A stretch of 64,000 nt of DNA from Paraburkholderia nodosa (GTDB taxonomy: Bacteria; Pseudomonadota; Gammaproteobacteria; Burkholderiales; Burkholderiaceae). The stretch spans positions 186,001-250,000 of the forward strand of contig NZ_MCNV01000006.1 in NCBI RefSeq assembly GCF_001718195.1, in the 5' to 3' direction. How positions within the stretch are numbered: position 1 is the first letter of the stretch; the number at the start of each line of letters is the position of its first letter. This document shows positions 8,127 through 16,568 of the stretch, piece by piece. The translations under genes were made by a program, and so were the position numbers. The notes beneath the pieces were generated by a model that was given only the letters and a program-made list of their open reading frames with translations, was not told the origin of the DNA and ran no database searches.

Positions 8127-9830
8127 TCAGGCGGTCGTCAGCGTGACACCGGCGGCGGCCTCCGTTTGCGCACGCGAAGCCTCGCGGCGGTCGGCGCGCA
8201 GCATCTCGGCGGCGCGCTCCGCGATCATCAGCGTCGGCGAATTCGTGTTTCCCGAGGTAATGGCCGGCATGACCGAGGCGTCCACCACACGCAGGCCCTC
8301 CACGCCGCGCACACGCAGGCGCGCGTCGACCACGGCGTCGGGGTCGTCGGCGCGGCCCATGCGGCAGGTGCCGACGGGATGAAAAATCGTCGTGCCGACG
8401 TTGCCCGCCGCCTCGCGCAGTTGCTCCTCAGTCTGGAACGCGAGCCCCGGCAGGATCTCATGCGGCTGGTAGCGCGCGAGCGCGCCCGAAGCCGCGATGC
8501 GCCGCGTGAGCCGTATCGCGTTGGCCGCCACGCGCAGGTCGCGATCGGTCGACAGATAATTGGGCGCGATCGCAGGCGGCTGCGACGGGTCCGCTGACAC
8601 GGCGTGGATACTGCCGCGCGACGTGGGCCGCAGGTTGCACACCGAGGCGGTGAACGCGTTGAAGCGATGCAGCGGCTCGCCGAAGCGGTCGAGCGAAAGC
8701 GGCTGCACGTGGTACTGGAGGTCGGGCCGCGTGAGCGTGGGATCGCTCGGGTCCGATTTCGCGAATGCGCCGAGCTGCGAGGGCGCCATCGACATGGGCC
8801 CGCTCTGGAAGAACGCGTACTGCATGCCGATCATCAGCTTGCCCCACCAGTGCGCGGAGGCCGTGTTGAGCGTACGCACGCCGTTCACGCGAAACGCCAT
8901 GCGCAATTGCAGATGGTCCTGAAGGTTCTCGCCCACACCGCGCAGATCCTGCACGACGCCAATGCCGAGCTGCGCGAGCCGGGCAGCGTCGCCGATGCCG
9001 GAAAGCTCGAGCAATTGCGGCGAATTCACGGCACCGGCGCTCAGGATCACTTCACAACGTGCCCGCGCGACGTAGTCGACGTCGCCGCGATACTCCACGC
9101 CCACGCAGCGCTTGCCTTCGAAGATCACCCGCTGCGTGAGCGCGCCGGTGACGACCGTGAGGTTGGGCCGCTTCATCGCCGCGCGCAAGAACGCCTTCGA
9201 CGCATTCCAGCGCACGCCGCGCTTCTGGTTCACTTCGAAATAGCCCACGCCGCTGTTGTCGCCGCGATTGAAGTCGTCGGTGGCGGCAATGCCCTGCTCC
9301 TGCGCGGCGCGCGCGAACGATTCGAGAATCTGCCAGCGCAGACGCTGCTTCTCCACGCGCCATTGGCCGCCCGCGCCGTGAAACTCGCTCGCGCCGCCGT
9401 GATGATCTTCGCTGCGGCGGAACACGGGCAGCACGCTGTCCCACGACCAGCCGGAATCGCCGGTCTCGCGCGCCCAGTTGTCGTAGTCTTCGCGCTGGCC
9501 GCGCATGTAGATCATGCCGTTGATCGACGACGAACCGCCCAGCACGCGCCCGCGCGGGTACGAAAGCGAGCGGCCGTTGAGGCCTTTTTCGGCGGCGGTC
9601 TTGTAGAGCCAGTCCGTGCGCGGATTGCCGATGCAATACAGGTAGCCCACGGGAATGTGGATCCAGTGATAGTCGTCCGCGCCGCCCGCCTCGATGAGCA
9701 GGACGGAAACGTCCGCGTCTTCGGTCAGGCGATTGGCGAGCACGCAGCCCGCGGTGCCCGCGCCAACGATCACGTAGTCGAATTCGCCTTCGAGGCGGCG
9801 CGCGGCCTGAGCTTCGCTCGGTGCAGGCAT
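8127..9830 (-). CDS. GMC-family FAD oxidoreductase (choline/alcohol dehydrogenase-like)
   Basis: FAD-dependent alcohol oxidoreductase of 567 residues. The N-terminal dinucleotide fold DYVIVGAGTAGCVLANRL (about residues 18-35), the GMC signature PRGRVLGGSSSINGMIYMRG (about 90-110), the second signature region ILSAGAVNSPQLLELSGIG and the C-terminal catalytic FHPVGTCRMG are all present. GGAGA lies upstream of the ATG. It is similar to BetA-type choline dehydrogenases, but no betaine aldehyde dehydrogenase is adjacent. The neighbour is methylmalonate-semialdehyde dehydrogenase, so the substrate is probably a short hydroxy-compound. Confidence 0.88.
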   Translation of the reverse strand: MPAPSEAQAARRLEGEFDYVIVGAGTAGCVLANRLTEDADVSVLLIEAGGADDYHWIHIPVGYLYCIGNPRTDWLYKTAAEKGLNGRSLSYPRGRVLGGSSSINGMIYMRGQREDYDNWARETGDSGWSWDSVLPVFRRSEDHHGGASEFHGAGGQWRVEKQRLRWQILESFARAAQEQGIAATDDFNRGDNSGVGYFEVNQKRGVRWNASKAFLRAAMKRPNLTVVTGALTQRVIFEGKRCVGVEYRGDVDYVARARCEVILSAGAVNSPQLLELSGIGDAARLAQLGIGVVQDLRGVGENLQDHLQLRMAFRVNGVRTLNTASAHWWGKLMIGMQYAFFQSGPMSMAPSQLGAFAKSDPSDPTLTRPDLQYHVQPLSLDRFGEPLHRFNAFTASVCNLRPTSRGSIHAVSADPSQPPAIAPNYLSTDRDLRVAANAIRLTRRIAASGALARYQPHEILPGLAFQTEEQLREAAGNVGTTIFHPVGTCRMGRADDPDAVVDARLRVRGVEGLRVVDASVMPAITSGNTNSPTLMIAERAAEMLRADRREASRAQTEAAAGVTLTTA

Positions 9831-9944
9831 GATGTGTCTCCAGCGATGACTGCTCTCTTTATGTTGTATTTTTGGACTGCGATTACTGCGCCGGACGGCA
9901 TCGAACGCTTCGGATTCCTTTCGAACAGCCCGGCTCCCGGCCGC

Positions 9945-11468
9945 CTACTTCGCCACCGGCATGGTGAATTCCGCGCCCTTGGCGATGCTGTCGGGCCAGC
10001 GCTGCATGATGCTCTTGTAGCGCGTGTAGAAGCGCACGCCTTCCTCGCCGTAGGCATGGTGGTCGCCGAACAGCGAGCGCTTCCAGCCGCCGAACGAGTG
10101 CCACGCCATCGGCACCGGAATCGGCACATTGATGCCGACCATGCCCACCTTGATCTGGCGCGAGAAGGCGCGCGCAACGCCGCCGTCCGAGGTGTAGCAC
10201 GACACGCCGTTGGCGAATTCGTGTGCGTTGATCAACTCGACGGCGCTCGCGAAATCGGGCACGCGCACGACCGACAGCACCGGACCGAAGATCTCTTCCT
10301 TGTAGATCGTCATGTCGGTCTTCACGTCGTCGAATAGCGTGCCGCCGAGGAAGAAGCCCTCCTCATGACCATCCACCTTGTGGCCGCGCCCGTCCACGAC
10401 GAGCTTCGCGCCCGCCGCCACGCCGGCCTCGATATAGCCCTGCACTTTCGCGCGATGCACGCCCGTGACGAGCGGCCCCATTTCCGAGGCGCCGTCCATG
10501 CCGCTGCCGATCTGCAGCGCCTTCACGCGCGGCGAGAGCCGCTCGACGAGTTCGTCGGCGATATGGCCCACGGCCACCGCCACCGAAATCGCCATGCAGC
10601 GCTCGCCGGCCGAGCCATAGGCCGCACCGATCAGCGCGTCGACGGCCTGGTCGAGGTCCGCGTCGGGCATCACGACGAGGTGATTCTTCGCGCCGCCCAG
10701 CGCCTGCACACGCTTGCCGTGTCTCGTGCCTTCCGTGTAGATGTACTCCGCGATCGGCGTCGAGCCGACGAACGACAGCGCGGTGACGTCCGGATGCGCA
10801 AGCAGCGCATCCACGGCCACCTTGTCGCCATGCACGACGTTGAACACGCCGTCGGGCAGCCCCGCTTCCTTGAGCAGTTCGGCAAGCCGCACCGAAGCGG
10901 AAGGATCGCGCTCCGAAGGCTTCAGCACGAACGTGTTGCCGCACGCGAGCGCGATCGGGAACATCCAGCACGGCACCATCATCGGGAAGTTGAACGGCGT
11001 GATGCCGGCGACGACGCCCAGCGGCTGGCGCAGATTCCAGTTGTCGATGCCCCCGCCGATCTGGTCGGTGAAATCGGTCTTCAGCAGATTGGGAATGCCG
11101 CACGCGAACTCGACCACCTCGATGCCGCGCATCACCTCGCCCTTGGCGTCGGAGAACACCTTGCCGTGTTCGCGCGTAATGAGTTCGGCGAGTTCGTCGT
11201 GATGCTGGTCGAGCAGATCCTTGAACTTGAAGAGAATGCGCGCGCGTTTGATAGGGGCCATTTCCGCCCACGCGGGAAAGGCTGCCTGCGCGGCGGCAAC
11301 GGCGGCGTCGACCTCCGCCACGGTGGCGAGCGGCACGCGCGCGCTCACTTTGCCGAACGCCGGATTGAAAACGTCGCCATGACGCTCGCTCGTTCCAGCC
11401 AGCGGCTTGCCGTTGACGAAGTGGGTCAGCATGCGGACGCCGGCTTCGTTTTGATGTGTCTCGCCCAT
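9945..11468 (-). CDS. mmsA: CoA-acylating methylmalonate-semialdehyde dehydrogenase
   Basis: Aldehyde dehydrogenase of 507 residues that converts methylmalonate or malonate semialdehyde to propionyl- or acetyl-CoA in valine, inositol or beta-alanine breakdown. Catalytic Cys291 lies in [14 protein letters not shown], a context typical of Mms[17 protein letters not shown] (about 155-170) and [12 protein letters not shown] (about 233-244) are also typical. An AGAGG motif lies 9 bases before the ATG. It is transcribed divergently from a LysR gene 112 bp away, which likely regulates it, and lies 114 bp upstream of the GMC oxidoreductase gene. Confidence 0.92.
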   Translation of the reverse strand: MGETHQNEAGVRMLTHFVNGKPLAGTSERHGDVFNPAFGKVSARVPLATVAEVDAAVAAAQAAFPAWAEMAPIKRARILFKFKDLLDQHHDELAELITREHGKVFSDAKGEVMRGIEVVEFACGIPNLLKTDFTDQIGGGIDNWNLRQPLGVVAGITPFNFPMMVPCWMFPIALACGNTFVLKPSERDPSASVRLAELLKEAGLPDGVFNVVHGDKVAVDALLAHPDVTALSFVGSTPIAEYIYTEGTRHGKRVQALGGAKNHLVVMPDADLDQAVDALIGAAYGSAGERCMAISVAVAVGHIADELVERLSPRVKALQIGSGMDGASEMGPLVTGVHRAKVQGYIEAGVAAGAKLVVDGRGHKVDGHEEGFFLGGTLFDDVKTDMTIYKEEIFGPVLSVVRVPDFASAVELINAHEFANGVSCYTSDGGVARAFSRQIKVGMVGINVPIPVPMAWHSFGGWKRSLFGDHHAYGEEGVRFYTRYKSIMQRWPDSIAKGAEFTMPVAK

Positions 11469-11580
11469 GGGTGTGCCTCTTTTGTCGTGAAGCCTCGATC
11501 CAACTAGCGTAATCGCGAGGCTGGGGCGCGATCCAATGATTAATGCTCAACAGCGATATAAGGCGGTTTAATATCAGGAT

Positions 11581-12468
11581 ATGGACCTGACCTTGCTCCG
11601 AGCGTTTGTCACGGTCGCGCGCGAGGGCAACCTCACGCGCGCGGCCACCCGTCTGCATCTCACGCAGCCGGCCGTGAGCCTGCAGATCAAGCATTTGCAG
11701 GAGGCGCTGGGCATCGCGCTCTTCACTCGCACCTCGCACGGGCTCGCGCTCACGCGCGACGGCCAGGCGCTGCTGCCGCACGCCGAACGCGCGCTCGCCG
11801 CCGCCGGCGACGTGCAGCGCGCCGCTGCTGCGCTGCGGCACGAAGTCCGCGGGCGCTTGCGCATCGGCACCATTCTCGATCCGGCGTTCCTGCGCCTCGG
11901 CGGCTTTCTGCGCCAGCTCGTCGAAACCTGGCCGCAGATCGAAACGGCGCTGCGCCACGGTATGTCGGGCTGGGTGCTCGACCAGGTGCGCTCGCGCGAA
12001 CTCGACGTGGGCTACTACATCGGCCAGCCCGTGCCCGACCCCGACACCTTCCACGCCATCACGCTCACGCGCTTCCAGTACCGCGTGCTCGCGCCGGCAG
12101 GCTGGAAAGACCGCGTGAAGGATGCGCGCGACTGGCGCGCACTCGCCGCGCTGCCGTGGATCTGGACTCCGCCCGCCTCCGCGCACAATCGCCTGCTCAC
12201 CACGCTGTTCGAGGCCGCGGACGCCAAACCGGTGAAGGTAGCCGAGGTGGACCAGGAACCGTCGATGCTCGACCTCGTCAAGTCGGGCGTGGGCCTCACG
12301 CTCGCACGGGATTCCACGGCCCTCGCCGAAGCCCACGCGCACGGGCTCACCATTGTCGAAGGCGTGACGGTGCCCACGGAACTCACCTTCATCACGCTCG
12401 CCGCGCGGCGCGACGAGCCCACCATCGCGGCGGCACTGAAGTCGATCGAAACGCAGTGGGCGATATGA
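11581..12468 (+). CDS. LysR-family transcriptional regulator
   Basis: DNA-binding regulator of 295 residues. The N-terminal winged helix-turn-helix (MDLTLLRAFVTVAREGNLTR, LTQPAVSLQIKHLQ, residues 1-60) is classic LysR. The remainder is the periplasmic-binding-like effector domain (LRIGTILDPAFLRLGG). It diverges from mmsA across 112 bp, the usual arrangement for a LysR regulator of the divergent catabolic gene. The effector is unknown; a semialdehyde or valine-pathway intermediate is a guess from context. Confidence 0.92.
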   Translation: MDLTLLRAFVTVAREGNLTRAATRLHLTQPAVSLQIKHLQEALGIALFTRTSHGLALTRDGQALLPHAERALAAAGDVQRAAAALRHEVRGRLRIGTILDPAFLRLGGFLRQLVETWPQIETALRHGMSGWVLDQVRSRELDVGYYIGQPVPDPDTFHAITLTRFQYRVLAPAGWKDRVKDARDWRALAALPWIWTPPASAHNRLLTTLFEAADAKPVKVAEVDQEPSMLDLVKSGVGLTLARDSTALAEAHAHGLTIVEGVTVPTELTFITLAARRDEPTIAAALKSIETQWAI

Positions 12469-12673
12469 GCCGCGCTCATGAAGACGCGCGCGCCCCGTTC
12501 AGTCTGACGTAAGCGCAGGCCTGGTCGCGTAACAGCGCTGTCGCCCAAGTTTTGATAGATTGGGAATCCGCTCCGCGTTTTCGGCACGCCCACGGGTGTG
12601 TTCACCCTGCGCGGCGCGTTTCCCCGCTTCTCCCATCGTTCCCCTTGTTCTCTTCGTTCGACAGGAGCCTTGC

Positions 12674-13198
12674 ATGGCCCGCAACATCGAAATCAAAGCC
12701 CGCGCCCGTCAATTCGACGCCTTGCGCGACCGCGCTTCCCAGCTCGCCACCGAAGCGCCGCTGATCTTTCGCCAGCAGGACTTCTTCTATGACGTACCGC
12801 GCGGCCGCCTGAAGCTGCGTCAGTTCGACGACGGCACGCCGCCCGAGTTGATCTTCTATCAGCGCGACGACCGCGACGGCCCGAAGGCCTCGTACTATAC
12901 GCGCAGCCCCGTCACCAATGCCGAGGCCATGCACTCCCTGCTCGCCACGGCGCTCACCACGCGCGGCATCGTCTCGAAGGAGCGCCACGTGTATTTGGCG
13001 GGCCGCACGCGCATCCATCTGGACCGCGTGGATGGTCTGGGCGACTTCGTCGAACTGGAGGTGGTGCTCGGCCCCGAGGACGACGAGCAAGGCGGCGAAG
13101 CCGAAGCGCACGCGGTGTTCGCGAAGCTCGGCGTGGACGAAAGCGATCTCGTCGCGGTGGCTTACGTGGATCTGCTCAATACGGCCAACGCGGCCTGA
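12674..13198 (+). CDS. CYTH-domain protein (class IV adenylate cyclase-like)
   Basis: Protein of 174 residues with a CYTH/triphosphate tunnel fold: MARNIEIKARARQFD, FYDVPRGRLKLRQFDDG, LIFYQRDD, ETRIHLDRV-type GRTRIHLDRVDGLGDFVELEVVL. The family includes CyaB-type adenylate cyclases, thiamine triphosphatases and tripolyphosphatases. The N-terminal ExExK metal/phosphate signature appears as N4-x-E6-x-K8, with the first Glu replaced by Asn. AGGAG lies 6 bases ahead of the ATG at 12674; an upstream in-frame ATG at 12560 lacks support. Substrate unknown. Confidence 0.85.
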   Translation: MARNIEIKARARQFDALRDRASQLATEAPLIFRQQDFFYDVPRGRLKLRQFDDGTPPELIFYQRDDRDGPKASYYTRSPVTNAEAMHSLLATALTTRGIVSKERHVYLAGRTRIHLDRVDGLGDFVELEVVLGPEDDEQGGEAEAHAVFAKLGVDESDLVAVAYVDLLNTANAA

Positions 13199-13256
13199 CA
13201 TCTGCAATTGGCATAGCGGGCCCTTGCGGCCTGCTACGCCTTCCCTCCCACGCCAC

Positions 13257-13748
13257 TCATGCCGCCGGCGCGCCCGGCTCCAGATGCCCGAGCGGCAGCG
13301 GCCCGTTGCGCTTGAACGTGGTGAGCACGATGTTCGAGCGCACGCTGTCCACGCCGGGCACGCGCATGAGCTTCTTCATGACGAAGGTCGAGAGCGCGTT
13401 CAGATCGGGCGCGACGATGCGCAGCAAATAATCGGCGTCCCCCACCACGGCATGGCATTCGAGCACTTCGGGCAGCACGTCGATCTGCTGCTGGAACTGC
13501 TCGATGATCGAATCTCCATGATGCTTGAGCTTGAGGCTCGTGAACGCGGTCACGCCCAGCCCGAGCTTTTCGGGCCGCAGCACCACGCGATAGCCGTCGA
13601 TCACCCCTGACGCCTCGAGGCGCTGCAGCCGCCTGCCGATCTGCGAGGGCGAGAGCGGCACCTGCTCGCCAAGCTGCTGATGCGTGGCGCGGCCAAAGCG
13701 CTGCAGCACGTCGAGCAGCGCCAGATCGAAATGGTCGAGTTCAAGCAT
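13257..13748 (-). CDS. Lrp/AsnC-family transcriptional regulator
   Basis: Regulator of about 163 residues. It has an N-terminal helix-turn-helix (LDHFDLALLDVLQRFGRATH, LSPSQIGRRLQRLEASGVI) and a C-terminal RAM ligand-binding domain with GDADYLLRIVAPDLNALSTF. The ATG at 13748 is used; one at 13763 adds five residues and has no Shine-Dalgarno. It is divergent from phhA, so it probably controls phenylalanine hydroxylase in response to an aromatic amino acid. That is consistent with known Lrp-type control of aromatic catabolism but is not shown here. Confidence 0.9.
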   Translation of the reverse strand: MLELDHFDLALLDVLQRFGRATHQQLGEQVPLSPSQIGRRLQRLEASGVIDGYRVVLRPEKLGLGVTAFTSLKLKHHGDSIIEQFQQQIDVLPEVLECHAVVGDADYLLRIVAPDLNALSTFVMKKLMRVPGVDSVRSNIVLTTFKRNGPLPLGHLEPGAPAA

Positions 13749-13771
13749 GAATGGAGTCCGCATTAATTGAC

Positions 13772-13797
13772 TGTATTGCGCTCGATTATTGCATACA
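13772..13797. promoter_or_regulatory. Candidate Lrp-type operator in the phhA divergent region
   Basis: TGTAT (13772-13776) and ATACA (13793-13797) form an inverted repeat around an AT-rich centre between the Lrp-type gene and phhA. Position and symmetry suit a regulator site. The match is short and unproven. Confidence 0.3.
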
Positions 13798-13889
13798 CCA
13801 GCCGTAACCTATGGAGTACGCGCACATCCCGCGCGCCATCCGCTCTAGACTTGCATGACCGCAAGCCTTTTTAGTGGAGCGTTACGAAC

Positions 13890-14783
13890 ATGGTCGCCGC
13901 CACCGCGAAACTGCAGGAGCAGTTCGACGCGGGTCTCAACACCCGCCCCGATTTCACGATCGACCAGCCGAGCGAGCGCTACGGCGCGGCCGATCACGCC
14001 GTCTGGGACCAGCTCTACCGGCGCCAGCGCGCCCTGCTCGAAGGCCGCGCCTGCGACGCCTTCATGGAAGGCGCGTTGCGCATCGGCCTGAACGTTGCCC
14101 ACGTTCCGTCCTTCGCGCAGGTGAGCGAGCGCCTGATGGCTGCAACCGGATGGCGCATCGTGGCCGTGCCGGGTCTCGTGCCCGAGCGCATCTTCTTCGA
14201 GCATCTGGCGAACCGGCGCTTTCCGGTCACCTGGTGGATGCGCCGTCCCGACCAGCTCGACTATCTGGAGGAACCCGACTGTTTCCACGACCTGTTCGGC
14301 CATGTCCCTCTGCTCACCGACCCCACTTTCGCCGATGCGATTCACGCCTATGGCCGCGCTGCGCTCGCCGTCGAGGAGCGCGCGTTGCCGTTGCTCGCGC
14401 GGCTCTACTGGTACACGGTGGAGTTCGGCTTGATGCGCGATCCGAGTGCACCCTACGGCGTGAAGATCTACGGCGCCGGCATCGTCTCGAGCAAGGGCGA
14501 GACGCTATACAGCGTGGAGAGCGCGGCGCCCAACCGGCTCGCGTTCGACCTCGACCGCGTGCTGCGCACGCGCTATCGCATCGACACGTTCCAGAAGACC
14601 TACTTCGTAATCGACTCGTTCGCGCAGCTTTTCGACGCGCTGGGCGCGGGCATTGCTTCGCGTCTGGCTGATCCGGCGGCGCTCATCGCGGTGCAGCCGC
14701 ACGCGGCCGGCGACGTGCTGCAAAGCGACACGATCATCACGCGCGGCACGCGCGAGGGCTGGCTCGACGACGGCGACGTCTGA
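13890..14783 (+). CDS. phhA: Phenylalanine 4-monooxygenase
   Basis: Tetrahydropterin- and iron-dependent hydroxylase of 297 residues converting phenylalanine to tyrosine. The iron ligands are visible: His133 and His138 in [11 protein letters not shown] and Glu178 in YWYTVEFGL. The bacterial single-domain length matches the family. GGAG lies 12 bases before the ATG at 13890. The pterin dehydratase phhB follows 131 bp downstream, which recycles the cofactor, so the two probably form one transcription unit. Confidence 0.96.
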   Translation: MVAATAKLQEQFDAGLNTRPDFTIDQPSERYGAADHAVWDQLYRRQRALLEGRACDAFMEGALRIGLNVAHVPSFAQVSERLMAATGWRIVAVPGLVPERIFFEHLANRRFPVTWWMRRPDQLDYLEEPDCFHDLFGHVPLLTDPTFADAIHAYGRAALAVEERALPLLARLYWYTVEFGLMRDPSAPYGVKIYGAGIVSSKGETLYSVESAAPNRLAFDLDRVLRTRYRIDTFQKTYFVIDSFAQLFDALGAGIASRLADPAALIAVQPHAAGDVLQSDTIITRGTREGWLDDGDV

Positions 14784-14914
14784 ACGACATGCGGGCTTTG
14801 CGCCGCAGCACGCGCGCGTTCCTTGATGCGAGCGCTCGCACGCGTGCCCCATACGTGAAAAAATGGCTGATCGGCTCACGGCGCACGCCGGGCCTCAAGC
14901 TCAATACAGGTGCA

Positions 14915-15223
14915 ATGATGATCAACCGACTCACATCCGAAGAGCGCGCATCCGAACTCGCCGACCTGCGCGGCTGGCAGGCCGTCGCCGGCCGCGATGC
15001 GATCCAGCGCCATTTCCGCTTCGCCGACTTCAACGAAGCGTTCGGCTTCATGACGCGCGTCGCCATCAAGGCGCAGGAGATGAACCACCACCCCGAGTGG
15101 TTCAACGTCTACAACCGTGTGGAGATCACGCTTTCCACCCACGAAGCCGACGGCCTCACCTCGCGCGACATCGAACTCGCGCGCTTCATCGACTCGATCG
15201 CGCCGGGGCCGCTCAGCGCATAA
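14915..15223 (+). CDS. phhB: 4a-hydroxytetrahydrobiopterin dehydratase
   Basis: Pterin-4a-carbinolamine dehydratase of 102 residues that regenerates the cofactor used by PhhA. The signature [20 protein letters not shown] (about residues 59-78) contains the catalytic histidines, and [17 protein letters not shown] closes the domain. The start MMINRL at 14915 has AGGTG upstream. A longer frame from 14789 reads through non-homologous sequence. It sits directly downstream of phhA on the same strand. Confidence 0.95.
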   Translation: MMINRLTSEERASELADLRGWQAVAGRDAIQRHFRFADFNEAFGFMTRVAIKAQEMNHHPEWFNVYNRVEITLSTHEADGLTSRDIELARFIDSIAPGPLSA

Positions 15224-15265
15224 GCAGCGGTACTAATCATGGGTACGCTGTGCGCACGCCGAGTG

Positions 15266-15320
15266 CACACAGCGAGCACACAGCGAGCACACAGCGAGCG
15301 CACAGCGAGCGCACAGCGCG
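15266..15320. repeat. Five tandem copies of an 11-bp repeat
   Basis: The unit CACACAGCGAG occurs exactly at 15266-15276, 15277-15287 and 15288-15298. It then continues as CGCACAGCGAG and CGCACAGCGCG to 15320. It lies between the convergent phhB and DUF3717 genes and looks like a small variable-number tandem repeat. Confidence 0.85.
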
Positions 15321-15359
15321 CCGTGAAAGCATAATGCAGGGTGCGGGGCCTTCAAACCT

Positions 15360-15590
15360 TCAGCTTTGAAGGCTATTCTTGATGGATACGTAAGACTCCC
15401 AGGCAGCGCGGGCAATCGGGTCTAAACGTTCCGGTGATATGGTGTTCTGACGCTGTACAATCAGCAGCGCATAAGGCTTGGAGAGCGCACTTGCCTCCTG
15501 GCACAACGCGAGTTCATCGCCAATCGAAGGCGAGCGGTTGCGCCAGAAGTTGATCGCGGCTTCGAGTTCGGTGATTGAAATATCGGACAT
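15360..15590 (-). CDS. DUF3717 domain-containing small protein
   Basis: Small protein of 76 residues. ISITELEAAINFWRNRSPS, ELALCQEASALSKPYALLI and QRQNTISPERLD match my memory of the DUF3717 family of Burkholderiales, whose function is unknown. The ATG at 15590 starts MSDISITELE; its ribosome site is weak. The gene is divergent from the response regulator at 15697, leaving only 106 bp for both promoters. A perfect 9-bp dyad (15348-15356/15365-15373) overlaps its stop. Confidence 0.75.
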   Translation of the reverse strand: MSDISITELEAAINFWRNRSPSIGDELALCQEASALSKPYALLIVQRQNTISPERLDPIARAAWESYVSIKNSLQS

Positions 15591-15696
15591 GTGGATCGTG
15601 ATCGCGCAACCGTCGGGCTGTGCCTCGAGACCAGCAAGCGACGCTTCGCGAACTGCGTGCCTGAACGCTAAAACCCATTGTACTTGAGCGAATCCC

Positions 15697-16383
15697 ATGC
15701 GACTCCTTCTGATCGAAGACGACCGCCCTATCGCACGCGGTATCCAGTCCAGCCTCGAACAAGCCGGCTTTACGGTCGACATGGTCCACGACGGCATCTT
15801 CGCCGAACAGGCCCTCACGCAGAATCGCCATGAGCTCGTGATCCTCGATCTGGGGCTGCCGGGCATCGACGGCATGACGCTGCTTTCGCGCTTTCGCCAG
15901 AGCAACCGGCATACGCCCGTGATCGTGCTCACTGCGCGCGACGAATTGAACGACCGCGTCCAGGGCCTGAATTCCGGCGCCGACGACTACATGCTCAAGC
16001 CGTTCGAACCGGCCGAGCTCGAAGCGCGCATTCGCGCCGTGATGCGCCGCAGCGGGCCGCACGGCGACGTGCCGCGCCCCGAAGTGTCGCTCGGCGGCGT
16101 GCGCCTGTCGGGCGTCGATCGCCGCATCTTCAACGACGACAAGCCGCTCGAACTCTCGCCGCGTGAGTTCGCGGTGCTCGAAATGCTGCTGCTGCGTCAC
16201 GGCCGCGTGGTGAGCAAGGCGCAACTGCAGGACCACCTCACGCACTTCGGCGGCGACCTCGGCGACACCGCGATCGAAGTCTACGTGCACCGGGTGCGCA
16301 AGAAGCTGGAAAACTGCCGTGTCGAGATCGTCACGGTGCGCGGCTTCGGCTATCTGCTGCAGGAAATCCGCCAGGCGGCCTGA
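15697..16383 (+). CDS. OmpR-family two-component response regulator
   Basis: Response regulator of 228 residues. The receiver domain has acidic pocket E7-D8-D9, phosphorylation site Asp51 in LVILDLGLPG and the conserved Lys in YMLKPFEP. A C-terminal winged-helix DNA-binding domain follows (LELSPREFAVLEML, VYVHRVRKKLE, IVTVRGFGYLL). It is most like the TctD/QseB/PmrA group. The cognate kinase gene starts 185 bp downstream on the same strand. Confidence 0.94.
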   Translation: MRLLLIEDDRPIARGIQSSLEQAGFTVDMVHDGIFAEQALTQNRHELVILDLGLPGIDGMTLLSRFRQSNRHTPVIVLTARDELNDRVQGLNSGADDYMLKPFEPAELEARIRAVMRRSGPHGDVPRPEVSLGGVRLSGVDRRIFNDDKPLELSPREFAVLEMLLLRHGRVVSKAQLQDHLTHFGGDLGDTAIEVYVHRVRKKLENCRVEIVTVRGFGYLLQEIRQAA

Positions 16384-16568
16384 TCCGCCTCGTTTTTCTG
16401 GGCAGCCAGCGGCGGCGGAGCAATCCGCCGCCGTTTGCGCTTGTAAGCGCCGGCTTCTGGCGTCTCACTGGCGCATCAGCCGCCACGCCCGCGGCCCGCG
16501 TACAATGGATCGGTCCCGTGCCGCGCACGCCGCCGCACCTACGATTCATCATTCGCCCCGAAGCCATC

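Noticed and set aside
11469..11580. Specific LysR binding box between mmsA and the LysR gene
   Set aside because: Several T-N11-A matches are present but none has convincing symmetry.
10363..12342. 659-codon minus-strand frame overlapping mmsA and the LysR gene
   Set aside because: It runs out of frame through two well-identified genes and its product is Arg-rich low-complexity sequence.
15266..15320. Possible CRISPR array
   Set aside because: Units are 11 bp with no unique spacers and no cas genes nearby; this is a simple tandem repeat.
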